The notes under the pieces are model-generated. The model was not told where the DNA came from. It saw nothing but the letters and a program-made list of their open reading frames with translations, and searched no databases. Of a DNA stretch of 64,000 nucleotides, positions 42,228 through 49,977 are shown one piece after another; the first letter of the stretch is position 1; each line of letters opens with the position of its first letter. Both the position numbers and the translations under genes were made by a program. The stretch is taken from NCBI GenBank assembly GCA_020846875.1, contig JADLDB010000094.1, positions 1-64,000 on the forward strand. The letters are read 5' to 3'. Source of the DNA: Myxococcales bacterium. Lineage in GTDB: Bacteria > Myxococcota > Myxococcia > Myxococcales > Myxococcaceae.

Positions 42228-42725
42228 TCACCGGCAGAAGCGCGCCCACTCCTCGGGCAGCGGGCCGCCCAGCAGCTTCTCGGCGCCGCTCCGCTCGAGC
42301 AGCGCGAAGGTGAAGTCGCCGGTGAAGCAGGCTTCCCCCGACTGGCGCACCTCGACGGCCGCCCGCACCACGCGGCCGCCGGGCTTCGTCACCTGGCCCC
42401 GAGCCTGGGCTTCCTGACCCACGCGAATCCCCTTGAGCAGCCTGGCCTCGAAGCCGGTGGTGAAGCCGAACTTGCCGGTGGAGGCCAGCACCGCCCACGC
42501 CGCCGTCTCGTCCGCCACGGTGGAGACGAGGCCGCCGTGCATGAGGCCTAAGGGGCCCTGGTGGCGCACCGTGGGCAGAAAGCGCGTCACCACCGCGTCG
42601 CCGTCTACGGTGAAGCGCAGGCGGAAGCCGAAGGGATGGTCCGGGCTGCAGCCGAAGCAGGGCTGGCCTTCACCGAAGAGCGTGCCGTCGAGGGGCGAGA
42701 CGAGCGGAGTCACGTCGGCCCGCAT
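42228..42725 (-). CDS. Hotdog-fold acyl-CoA thioesterase (PaaI family)
   Basis: 165 residues with the hotdog/4HBT pattern: FGCSPDHPFGFRLRFTVDG, then HQGPLGLMHGGLVSTVADETAAW, the hallmark HGG and acidic residue of the PaaI/YigI subgroup, and the strands GFTTGFEARLLKGI and GEACFTGDFTFALLER. It would hydrolyse an acyl-CoA thioester in the cytosol. It lies just upstream of the sigma gene in the same direction with 65 bases between, so it may or may not belong to that operon. It is divergent from the amidohydrolase gene with 57 bp between starts. Confidence 0.82.
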   Translation of the reverse strand: MRADVTPLVSPLDGTLFGEGQPCFGCSPDHPFGFRLRFTVDGDAVVTRFLPTVRHQGPLGLMHGGLVSTVADETAAWAVLASTGKFGFTTGFEARLLKGIRVGQEAQARGQVTKPGGRVVRAAVEVRQSGEACFTGDFTFALLERSGAEKLLGGPLPEEWARFCR

Positions 42726-42782
42726 AGCGCGCGGCGAGCAAGTCCGCACGCGCCGCCCGCGCGGGTGGTAGAAGCCACCTCC

Positions 42783-44033
42783 GTGCCCGCGTTCTCCCGT
42801 CGCGCGTTGCTCGCCGGTGGCGCGGCGGCGCTCACCTCCGGCTGCTACCGCCTCGCCCGTCCCCCGCCCCTCGACGGCCCGCTGTCGCCCGAGGCGCGCC
42901 GGCTGATCCAGACCGCGTGGGCGGGCCTCGACTCGAACCTGGTGCTGGACACCCACGTGCACGTCGTCGGCCTGGGTACGGGCGGCACCGGCTGCTGGGT
43001 GAACCCGGCGCTGCAGTCGCCGCTGGCGCACCCCTTGAACGCGCTGCGCTTCGACATCTACAAGCAGGCGGCGGGCGTCACCGACGAGGCGGTGGGCGAT
43101 AGCCAGTACGTGGAGACGCTGCTGTCCCGCATGCGCCGGCAGTTGATCCACGGGCGCGCGCTCATCCTCGCCTTCGACCAGACGTACTCGGAGGACGGCA
43201 CGCCCAGGCCGGAGCTCACCGAGTTCCACACCCCCAACGACTACGTGGTGAAGCTGGCGCGGGAGAACCCGGACTGCTTCGTGGCGTGTGCGTCGGTGCA
43301 CCCGTACCGCAACGACGCGGTGGAGGCGCTCGAGCGCGCGGTGGAGGGCGGCGCGGTGGCGGTGAAGTGGCTGCCCAACGCCATGTCCATCGATCCCTCC
43401 AGCCCCCGCTGCGACGCCTTCTACGAGGCCCTGGCGCGGCTGCGCGTGCCGCTGCTCACCCACGCGGGCGAGGAGAAGGCGGTGGAGGCGGAGGAGGCGC
43501 AGCGCTTCGGCAACCCGCTGCACCTGCGCCGGCCGCTGGACCTGGGCGTCACCGTCATCGTCGCCCACTGCGCCAGCCTGGGGAAGAACCCCGACCTCGA
43601 CGCGCCCGCGTCGTCCGGCAAGCACCCCTGGGTGGACAACTTCGAGCTCTTCACCCGGCTGATGGACGAGCCGAGGTACGTCGGCCGGCTGTACGGCGAG
43701 GTGTCGGCGATGCTGCAGGCCAACCGGGTGGGGCGCCCGCTGGCCACGGTGCTCACCCGCGCCGACTGGCACCCGCGGCTCTTGAACGGCTCCGACTACC
43801 CGCTGCCGGCCATCACCGTGCTGGTACAGACCAGGGTGCTCAAGGACCAGGGCTTCCTCACCTCGGCCCAGCGCGACGTGCTCAACGAGCTCGATCGCCA
43901 CAACCCGCTGATGTTCGACTTCGTCAGCAAGCGCACGGTGGCGGTGCGGGACGCGGGCGGCGTGCACCGGCTGCCGCGGGAAGTGTTCACCGGCCGGCCG
44001 GAGGTGTTCCCCAGGCTCAAGCCTCCGCCCTGA
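42783..44033 (+). CDS. Tat-exported amidohydrolase (Amidohydro_2, TIM-barrel metal-dependent hydrolase)
   Basis: 416 residues from a GTG at 42783. The N-terminus FSRRALLAGGAAALTSGC carries twin Arg and a lipobox Cys, so a lipoprotein exported by Tat is likely. The barrel starts with LVLDTHVHVVG (metal-binding HxH) and continues with FVACASVHPY, VAVKWLPNAM, LLTHAGEEKA, VIVAHCASLG and GSDYPLPA, the expected His/Asp ligands in order. The family (PF04909) decarboxylates or hydrolyses small organic acids. The substrate is unknown. An upstream GTG at 42765 is a weaker start candidate. Confidence 0.8.
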   Translation: MPAFSRRALLAGGAAALTSGCYRLARPPPLDGPLSPEARRLIQTAWAGLDSNLVLDTHVHVVGLGTGGTGCWVNPALQSPLAHPLNALRFDIYKQAAGVTDEAVGDSQYVETLLSRMRRQLIHGRALILAFDQTYSEDGTPRPELTEFHTPNDYVVKLARENPDCFVACASVHPYRNDAVEALERAVEGGAVAVKWLPNAMSIDPSSPRCDAFYEALARLRVPLLTHAGEEKAVEAEEAQRFGNPLHLRRPLDLGVTVIVAHCASLGKNPDLDAPASSGKHPWVDNFELFTRLMDEPRYVGRLYGEVSAMLQANRVGRPLATVLTRADWHPRLLNGSDYPLPAITVLVQTRVLKDQGFLTSAQRDVLNELDRHNPLMFDFVSKRTVAVRDAGGVHRLPREVFTGRPEVFPRLKPPP

Positions 44034-44052
44034 CGCCGCGCTCAAGAGGAAG

Positions 44053-44379
44053 TCAGTCGCCGAAGCCCAGGGAGTCGAGGTCGTCGTCGACGCCGCCGTC
44101 CCGCGCCGCCGCGCGCTGACGTGCGCGCTCCGTACGCTCGTCGCCCGCCGCCTTGCCTAACGCGAAGAAGGCCAGCACGCACGCCAGCATCGAGAGCGCC
44201 GGGGCGCGCATCGTCTTGAGGTGGGCCAGCCCCCAGATGAGCCCGAAGCAGGGGATGAGCAGCGCCGCCACGCCGAAGCCCCGCCCCTTCTGGCCGTGGA
44301 TTCTGGAGGCGAGCCACAGGTGGCAGCCCAGCGAGGCCACCACCAGCGCACAGGCGCTGAGGTTGTAGACGGGGTGCAC
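44053..44379 (-). CDS. Small membrane protein, three predicted helices
   Basis: 108 residues from a GTG at 44379. Hydrophobic segments are LSACALVVASLGCHLWLA, FGVAALLIPCFGLIWGLA and LSMLACVLAFFALG, followed by a charged cytoplasmic tail (DERTERARQRAAARDGG). It is divergent from the Ser/Thr kinase gene, with 34 bp between starts. No family recognised. Confidence 0.6.
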   Translation of the reverse strand: MHPVYNLSACALVVASLGCHLWLASRIHGQKGRGFGVAALLIPCFGLIWGLAHLKTMRAPALSMLACVLAFFALGKAAGDERTERARQRAAARDGGVDDDLDSLGFGD

Positions 44380-44413
44380 CCCACGAGCGTAACCCGGCTA
44401 GAGTCGCCGCACG

Positions 44414-46210
44414 GTGTCGAACCAGGGGCCTGAGCTCACCGGTCGGAAGATCGGCGAGTACGAGATCGTCGCGAAGATTGGCGTGGGCGGCATGGGCGCC
44501 GTCTACGAGGGCCGGCAACCGCTCATCGGTAAGCGGGTGGCGGTGAAGGTGCTGCTGCCGACGCTGTCCAACGAGAAGGAGCTGGTGGAGCGCTTCCTGT
44601 CCGAGGCGCGCGCGGTGAACGAGATCCGCCACCGCGGCATCGTCGACATCTTCAGCTTCGGGCAGCTCCCCGAGGGCTCACACTACTTCGTGATGGAGTA
44701 CCTCGAGGGCGAGGCCTTCGATCGGCTCATCAAGAAGAAGGCGCCCATGCCCCTGGCCGAGGCGCTCCACTGGACCGAGGAGACGCTGGACGCGCTCGAC
44801 GCCGCGCACCACGCCGGCATCATCCACCGCGACATCAAGCCGTCGAACCTCTTCCTGGTGCAGGCCGCGCGCGGCAAGCCGTACGTGAAGCTCTTGGACT
44901 TCGGCATCGCCAAGCTGGGGGCCTTGCAGGGCGAGTCCACCCCGCAGACGCGCGCGTCCGTCATCCTCGGCACGCCCGACTACATCAGCCCGGAGCAGGC
45001 GCGCGGCAAGCCGATCAGCCCGCAGACCGATCTCTACGCGGTGGGCGCGGTGCTGTTCGAGATGGTGACCGGCCAGCGCCTCTTCAAAGGCGAGAACACG
45101 CTGGCCACCATGTGGGCCCACGTGGAGGATCCGCCGCCGGTGCCGTCGACGCTCCGGCCCGACGTGCCCCAGGCGCTGGACGAGATCATCCTCTGGGCGC
45201 TGGAGAAGAAGTCGGAGTCGCGGCCGCCCAGCGCCGAGGTGATGCGCGACGCCCTGGCCCAGGTGCGGCAGTCGCTCGGGCCCGGCCAGGCGATGACGCC
45301 CAGCCCCGGCACCGGCAGCGGCGAGCGGGTGCTGGTGGGGCACACCCCTCCTCCCTCGGTACGGCAGCGGGTGCTGGCCACCACGCCGTCGCCGTCGAGC
45401 GCCGGCCAGAAGGCCCTGGGCACGCCGCCGCCCAAGTCCGGCAGTCAGTCCTCCATCAGCGGGCGCCGGCCGGCGGTGAAGCCGCCGTCTCCCGAGACGA
45501 AGCTGGCGCCGCTGACCTCGATGACGCGCGACGAGGAGCGCCCCACCGAGGCGGCCCTGCCTCCCGCGCCGGCCGTCACCTCCACCGGGCGCGCCCCCGA
45601 GCTGGAGACCGACGGCGGGAGAGAAGGGGCCGAGGTCACCGATCCGCAGGCCACCGCCTACCGGCCCCAGAAGTCGAAGCTGCCGCTGGTGCTGGCGGGG
45701 CTGGTGGGCGTGCTGCTCGTCTCGGTGACGGTGCTGTTCCTGTTGCCGGGCGCGAAGCCCGACGTGGTGGAGGAGCACGCGCTCAAGCCGCCCACGAAGC
45801 CGCCGGAGGACGTGAAGCCGCCGGAGCCGGTGAAGCCGGTGGTGACGCCCACGCCGCCAGAGCCGACCAGGCCCGTCGCGGTGGTGACGCCGCCTCCGGA
45901 GCCGACGAAGCCGGTGGTGCCGGAGCAGCCGGCCCCGGTGAAGACTCCGGCGCCGAAGCCTGCTGAGACGCCGAAGCCGAAGGCCGATCCGCCGAAGCCC
46001 AAGGGCATCACCAGCCAGCAGCTCCAGGCCCGCCTGGCGAAGCTGGAGCAGAAGCTGGCCGCGCGCGAAGCCGAGACGGGCGAGAAGGATCGGGTGCTGC
46101 GCCAGTTCCTCGACCAGGCCCGAAAGGACATCGCGAGCGCCTCCACCGACGGCCAGCGCAAGGAAGCCGCCCAGTTCCTCGACGAGATTCAGCACCAGTT
46201 CCCGAAGTGA
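44414..46210 (+). CDS. Membrane-bound Ser/Thr protein kinase (Hanks type)
   Basis: 598 residues from a GTG at 44414. The kinase domain has a complete set of motifs: Gly loop GVGGMG at 23-28, Lys45 in VAVKV, Glu64 in SEAR, HRDIKPSN (Asp140, Asn145), DFG (162-164) and GTPDYISPEQ. It should be active. A linker with TPSPGTGSGER and PPK segments follows, one transmembrane helix (LPLVLAGLVGVLLVSVTVLFLL, about 421-444), a long Pro-rich periplasmic stalk (KPPEDVKPPEPVKP) and a C-terminal helical segment (LQARLAKLEQKLAAREAE). The stalk plus coiled-coil end suggests a wall- or partner-sensing function. Confidence 0.92.
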   Translation: MSNQGPELTGRKIGEYEIVAKIGVGGMGAVYEGRQPLIGKRVAVKVLLPTLSNEKELVERFLSEARAVNEIRHRGIVDIFSFGQLPEGSHYFVMEYLEGEAFDRLIKKKAPMPLAEALHWTEETLDALDAAHHAGIIHRDIKPSNLFLVQAARGKPYVKLLDFGIAKLGALQGESTPQTRASVILGTPDYISPEQARGKPISPQTDLYAVGAVLFEMVTGQRLFKGENTLATMWAHVEDPPPVPSTLRPDVPQALDEIILWALEKKSESRPPSAEVMRDALAQVRQSLGPGQAMTPSPGTGSGERVLVGHTPPPSVRQRVLATTPSPSSAGQKALGTPPPKSGSQSSISGRRPAVKPPSPETKLAPLTSMTRDEERPTEAALPPAPAVTSTGRAPELETDGGREGAEVTDPQATAYRPQKSKLPLVLAGLVGVLLVSVTVLFLLPGAKPDVVEEHALKPPTKPPEDVKPPEPVKPVVTPTPPEPTRPVAVVTPPPEPTKPVVPEQPAPVKTPAPKPAETPKPKADPPKPKGITSQQLQARLAKLEQKLAAREAETGEKDRVLRQFLDQARKDIASASTDGQRKEAAQFLDEIQHQFPK

Positions 46211-46298
46211 CGGGGGGTAGGACATGTGGGCAGGAGGCCCACCGGGTGCTGGGCGGCTGGACACGCGGTGAGAGCGGAGGCGATCTACACTCCGGCCC

Positions 46299-47189
46299 GT
46301 GATGCTCTCCCTCGTGGTGGCGCTGTCCCTGGCGCAGTCGGGCGGTGAGGTCCGCGCGCCGGTGGCGGTGGTGTTGACCAGCAAGCGGCCCGGCGCCGAG
46401 GCGGTGTCCCCGAAGATCGCCGCCCGTGTCTTCGAGGTGCTGAAGAAGGAGCAGGTGGGCGGGCTGCTCACCACCGCGCAGTCGGCGAAGGAGCTCAAGG
46501 CCAACGGCTTCTCGGATCCACGCACCTGCCAGGGCACGCGCGGCTGCCTCACCAAGCTGGCCATTCTCCTCGGCGCGCACGCGGTGGTGATCGGCGTGGA
46601 CGTGGGCAAGGTGGGCAAGACGCTGGCCATTCACCTGGAGGCGATCGCCGCGGACCAGGAGCAGCCGCTGGCCAGCCTGGACGTGTCGTCGTCCCTCGAC
46701 GGGTGGAGCGACGCGATGAGCGCCCCCATCGTCGTCTTCGTGCGCGACGTAAAGAGCGGGCTGTCGATGCAGCGGGAGACGCCGCCCTTGCCGCCGCCCA
46801 CCGTGCTGAAGAAGCCGGTGGACGCGCCGAAGGCCGCCGACGCGCCGAAGAAGGCCGAGCTCACGCCCGCGCCGAAGGAAGAGCCGCTGGAGGTGCGCGC
46901 GAAGGCCCCGGCGGGCAAGTCTCGCACCGCGGCGTGGGTGCTGGCCGGCAGCGCGGCGGCGGCGGCGGGCGGGGCGGTGGTGTTCGGCGCCCTCGGCGCT
47001 TCCGACAAGGCGAAGTACCAGTCGTCGCTGGTGACGTTGCCCGACGGCAGCATGGGCAGCACCCTGCCGGAGAGCGAAGCGAAGGCGCTGGCCGCCGGCG
47101 CCAACACCAAAATCGGCCTCGCCATCGGCTCCGCGGTGCTCTCCGCCGCGCTGGGCGGCACCGCCACCTGGCTCTTCCTCAGGGAGTAG
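46299..47189 (+). CDS. Exported/membrane hypothetical protein downstream of the kinase
   Basis: 296 residues. A GTG at 46299 is followed by ATG at 46302; the hydrophobic MLSLVVALSLAQ is a signal. Residues 20-150 form an ordered domain with DPRTCQGTRGCLTKLAILLG and AHAVVIGVDVGKVGKTLAIHL, then a Lys/Pro linker (TVLKKPVDAPKAADAPKK) and two closing hydrophobic segments, WVLAGSAAAAAGGAVVFGAL and IGLAIGSAVLSAALGGTATW. It is co-directional with the kinase, 88 bases behind. A kinase-associated role is guessed; no family is recognised. Confidence 0.6.
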   Translation: MMLSLVVALSLAQSGGEVRAPVAVVLTSKRPGAEAVSPKIAARVFEVLKKEQVGGLLTTAQSAKELKANGFSDPRTCQGTRGCLTKLAILLGAHAVVIGVDVGKVGKTLAIHLEAIAADQEQPLASLDVSSSLDGWSDAMSAPIVVFVRDVKSGLSMQRETPPLPPPTVLKKPVDAPKAADAPKKAELTPAPKEEPLEVRAKAPAGKSRTAAWVLAGSAAAAAGGAVVFGALGASDKAKYQSSLVTLPDGSMGSTLPESEAKALAAGANTKIGLAIGSAVLSAALGGTATWLFLRE

Positions 47190-47190
47190 C

Positions 47191-47215
47191 CGCGCAGGGC
47201 CCGCTGGGCCGCGCG
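47191..47215. terminator. Possible bidirectional terminator hairpin
   Basis: Between two convergent stop codons, GGCCC and GGGCC pair around a GCT loop (47199-47211) with flanking CGCG arms extending the stem through a small bulge. No T-run follows, so a Rho-independent terminator is only a possibility. Confidence 0.3.
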
Positions 47216-47225
47216 TGAAGGAGCC

Positions 47226-47657
47226 TCACCCTCCAGCTGGTGGCGCAGAGAATGGGTTCTCGAGGCGGACGCCTGCGAGCGTGGCGCCGCCGTGGAGGTC
47301 CTCCGAGAGCAGCCGCTCACACCCGGCATCGGAGGCGCAGCGGAGGATCAACGCGTCCCAGAAGGACAGCGAGTGCAGCCGGTGGAGGTCGATGGCTCCG
47401 AGGATGTGCTCGACGCGAACGGCGATCACCTCGAAGCCGAGGTAGATCTCCAGGCGCGCCCGGGCACGCGCTGGCTCGAGCCCGAGCTTCCTCGTCGCGT
47501 TCACGAAGTACTCCTGCAGCACCTGGGTGGAGACGACGCCGGTGGCCGTCTCCAGGGCTTCTGTCAGCAGCGCCCGCGCCCGATCGCGCTTGTCCCGCGA
47601 GTCTTCGTCGTCGGCGTACAGCAGCACGTTGGTGTCGAAGAAGACGCGAGAGGTCAC
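47226..47657 (-). CDS. vapC: PIN-domain toxin (VapC family)
   Basis: 143 residues from a GTG at 47657 with GAGGA five bases upstream. The four acidic residues of the PIN nuclease site are present: Asp8 in VFFDTNVLLY, Glu49 in VLQEYF, Asp101 in SFWDALI and Asp120 in LSEDLHGG. VapC toxins cleave tRNA or rRNA and are neutralised by the antitoxin encoded upstream. The GTGA overlap with the antitoxin stop is typical of toxin-antitoxin pairs. Confidence 0.88.
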   Translation of the reverse strand: MTSRVFFDTNVLLYADDEDSRDKRDRARALLTEALETATGVVSTQVLQEYFVNATRKLGLEPARARARLEIYLGFEVIAVRVEHILGAIDLHRLHSLSFWDALILRCASDAGCERLLSEDLHGGATLAGVRLENPFSAPPAGG

Positions 47658-47887
47658 GTGTGGTCCTCGTAGGCTTCTTCCCGCGCGATCTTCCGCCCGC
47701 CGGAGTGCCCACCGCCTTCCGCCCAGAGGCGCCGCAGGTGCTCGACGGCGCTGCGCCGGTGACGGCTGCCCGCCAGCTCTTCGAGGTACTCGCGGATCAA
47801 CGCATTGAGGCTGGTGCCCCGCTTGAGCGCGGCCTGGCGCGCGCGCTCGAGCGTCACCTCATCGACCGACAGCGTGACGTTCTTCAT
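47654..47887 (-). CDS. vapB: Ribbon-helix-helix antitoxin (VapB-like)
   Basis: 77 residues from the ATG at 47887. MKNVTLSVDEVTLERARQAA is the RHH DNA-binding beta strand and helix, followed by the second helix TSLNALIREYLEELAG. The charged tail (RHRRSAVEHLRRLWAEGGG) would wrap the toxin. It overlaps the toxin gene by four bases and precedes it, the standard order. A palindrome just upstream (47891-47903) is a candidate operator for autoregulation. Upstream codons to 47923 are unlikely to be used. Confidence 0.85.
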   Translation of the reverse strand: MKNVTLSVDEVTLERARQAALKRGTSLNALIREYLEELAGSRHRRSAVEHLRRLWAEGGGHSGGRKIAREEAYEDHT

Positions 47888-47890
47888 GAA

Positions 47891-47903
47891 CACATGGTAT
47901 GTG
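47891..47903. promoter_or_regulatory. Candidate operator of the toxin-antitoxin pair
   Basis: CACAT-GGT-ATGTG is a perfect 5-bp inverted repeat, three bases upstream of the antitoxin ATG and overlapping GTGCGCAC, another palindrome. RHH antitoxins usually bind such sites to repress their own operon. The position fits, but the pattern is short. Confidence 0.4.
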
Positions 47904-47951
47904 CGCACAGCCACGCAGCGCAAATAATCCTAGGGACTTCCGAAGCTGGGA

Positions 47952-49856
47952 CTACCCGTCACCGAGGCGCTGCAGCTCGTCCCAGCGGGCGTAGAGGCGG
48001 TCCACTTCGCGGGCGGCGGCCTCGAGCTCTTTCGACACGCGGGCCACTTCCGTCGCGTTGCTGAACACGGAGGGCTCGGCGAGCTGCGCTTCCAGCGAGG
48101 ACTTGTTCGCCTCCGCCGCTTCGATGGCGGCCTCCATGCCGTCCAGTTCCCGCTGGTCCTTGTAGGAGAGGCGCGCTGGCTTCTTCGGTGGGCTCTGGGC
48201 CGGCGGCGTCGAGGGCTTCTCTGTGGGAGGTGGGGGCGCTGCGGGGGGCTTCGGCTTGAGGCGCTGGTACATCGACCAGTTGCCCTCGTAGCGCACCACC
48301 TTCCCGTCGCCCTCCACGGCCAGCACCGTGGTGGCCACCTTGTCGAGGAAGTAGCGGTCGTGGGTGACGAGCAGCACCGCGCCGGGGAACTCGAGCAGCA
48401 GGCGCTCGAGGACGTTGAGCGTCACCAGGTCCAGGTCATTGGTCGGCTCGTCCAGCACCAGCACGTTGGCGCCTTCGAGGAAGAGGCGGGCCAGCAGCAG
48501 CCGGTTGCGCTCCCCGCCGGACAGCGCCTTGACCTGCAGGCGCTGCATCGGCACCGGGAAGAGCAGATCGTCGAGGTAGTCGGCCAGGCGAACCTGCTTC
48601 TCGCCCAGCGTCACCCAGTCGTCGTGCCAGGCGGCCTCGTAGACGGTGGCCTCGTCGTCGAGCGAGAGGCGCTGCTGATCGTAGTAGGCGATGCGGGTCT
48701 TCGGGCCGAGGGTGACGGTGCCCGAGGCGGGCGGCAGCTCCCCGAGGAGCGTCTTCACCAGCGTCGTCTTCCCCGCGCCGTTGGGCCCGACGATGCCCAG
48801 CCGCTCGCCGGGCTGGACGATGAGGTTGACGCCCGCGAAGACGGTGCGCTCCCCGAAGCGCTGAGCCACGCCCTTCGCCTCGATGACCGTCTGGGAGAGC
48901 CGCGGCGCGTGGGCCAGTTGCAGGGCGGGCACCTTCGGGCGGGAGAAGCCCTTCTCGGCGAGCAGCTTGCGGGCGCGCTCGATGCGGGCCTTCGACTTGG
49001 TGCGCCGGGCCTCCACGCCCTTGCGCAGCCAGGCCACCTCCTGGGCGATCCACCGCTCGCGCTTGTGCTGAGCGACCTCCGCTTGCTCCACGCGCGCCCA
49101 CTTCTGCTCCAGGTAGTCCTGGTAGTTGCCGGGGTAGCTGACCAGGCCGCCGCCGCCGGCCCCGCCGGGCGGCTCCACCTCGACGATCCGCTCCACCAGG
49201 TCGTCGAGGAAGTAGCGGTCGTGGGTGACGAGCAACAGCGCGCCCTCGAAGCCGTCCAGCTCTTCCTCCAGCCACTCCACCGTCTCGGCGTCGAGGTGGT
49301 TGGTGGGCTCGTCCAGCATCAAGAGGTCGGGCCGTGACAAGAGCGCCCGGGCGATGGCGACGCGCTTCTTGAGGCCGCCGGACAGCTCGGCCACCGGGCG
49401 CTCCCAGTCCTTCACGCCGAGGCGATCGAGCAGCTTCTTCGCCTGATGCGAGGTGTCCCAGCCGCCGAGCCGCTCGATGTGCTCGTTGAGGTGCGCGAGC
49501 GCCTCGAGGTCCTTCGCCTCGTGGGTGGCCTCCAGCTTCTCCGCCAGCTCGCGGTGGCGGGCCAGCGCTTCCCGCAGCGGGGCCTGGGCCACCTCCAGCT
49601 CGGACTGCACGGTGGCGCCGTCGGGGAAGCCGGGTTCCTGCGGGAGGAAGGTGACGCGGGCCCCGCGCTTGAGCTGAAGGAGGCCGGAGTCGGGCTTCAT
49701 CGCGCCCGCGAGGATGCGCATCAGCGTGGACTTGCCGCAGCCGTTGACGCCCACCAGGCCGACCCGCTCGGTCTCTTCGATCACCAGCTCCACGCCGTCG
49801 AAGACGGTGCGGCTGCCGAAGGCGAGGCGGACGTCGGCGGCGCGCAGCAGCGTCAT
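47952..49856 (-). CDS. uup: ABC-F family ATPase, Uup type
   Basis: 634 residues with two full nucleotide-binding domains and no transmembrane segment. The first has Walker A GVNGCGKST, signature LSGGLKKR and Walker B LLMLDEPTNHLD; the second has GPNGAGKTT, LSGGERNR and VLVLDEPTNDLD. Between the domains lies the ABC-F interdomain linker (KWARVEQAEVAQHKRERWIAQ onward), and the C-terminus is a coiled coil (LDGMEAAIEAAEANKSSLEAQL), the Uup hallmark. The protein acts on ribosomes or on DNA/replication intermediates. The gene is monocistronic. Confidence 0.92.
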   Translation of the reverse strand: MTLLRAADVRLAFGSRTVFDGVELVIEETERVGLVGVNGCGKSTLMRILAGAMKPDSGLLQLKRGARVTFLPQEPGFPDGATVQSELEVAQAPLREALARHRELAEKLEATHEAKDLEALAHLNEHIERLGGWDTSHQAKKLLDRLGVKDWERPVAELSGGLKKRVAIARALLSRPDLLMLDEPTNHLDAETVEWLEEELDGFEGALLLVTHDRYFLDDLVERIVEVEPPGGAGGGGLVSYPGNYQDYLEQKWARVEQAEVAQHKRERWIAQEVAWLRKGVEARRTKSKARIERARKLLAEKGFSRPKVPALQLAHAPRLSQTVIEAKGVAQRFGERTVFAGVNLIVQPGERLGIVGPNGAGKTTLVKTLLGELPPASGTVTLGPKTRIAYYDQQRLSLDDEATVYEAAWHDDWVTLGEKQVRLADYLDDLLFPVPMQRLQVKALSGGERNRLLLARLFLEGANVLVLDEPTNDLDLVTLNVLERLLLEFPGAVLLVTHDRYFLDKVATTVLAVEGDGKVVRYEGNWSMYQRLKPKPPAAPPPPTEKPSTPPAQSPPKKPARLSYKDQRELDGMEAAIEAAEANKSSLEAQLAEPSVFSNATEVARVSKELEAAAREVDRLYARWDELQRLGDG

Positions 49857-49977
49857 GGCCGCCGGGCACGTAGCACGACGCGAGGGCTGACGGGCCGCGC
49901 ACCGGTGGGGCCACCGCCCGAGGGCTGCTGGTCAGGCTCGCCTCGGCTTGCCGGCGCCCGTAAAGTCGCCGCCCCAG

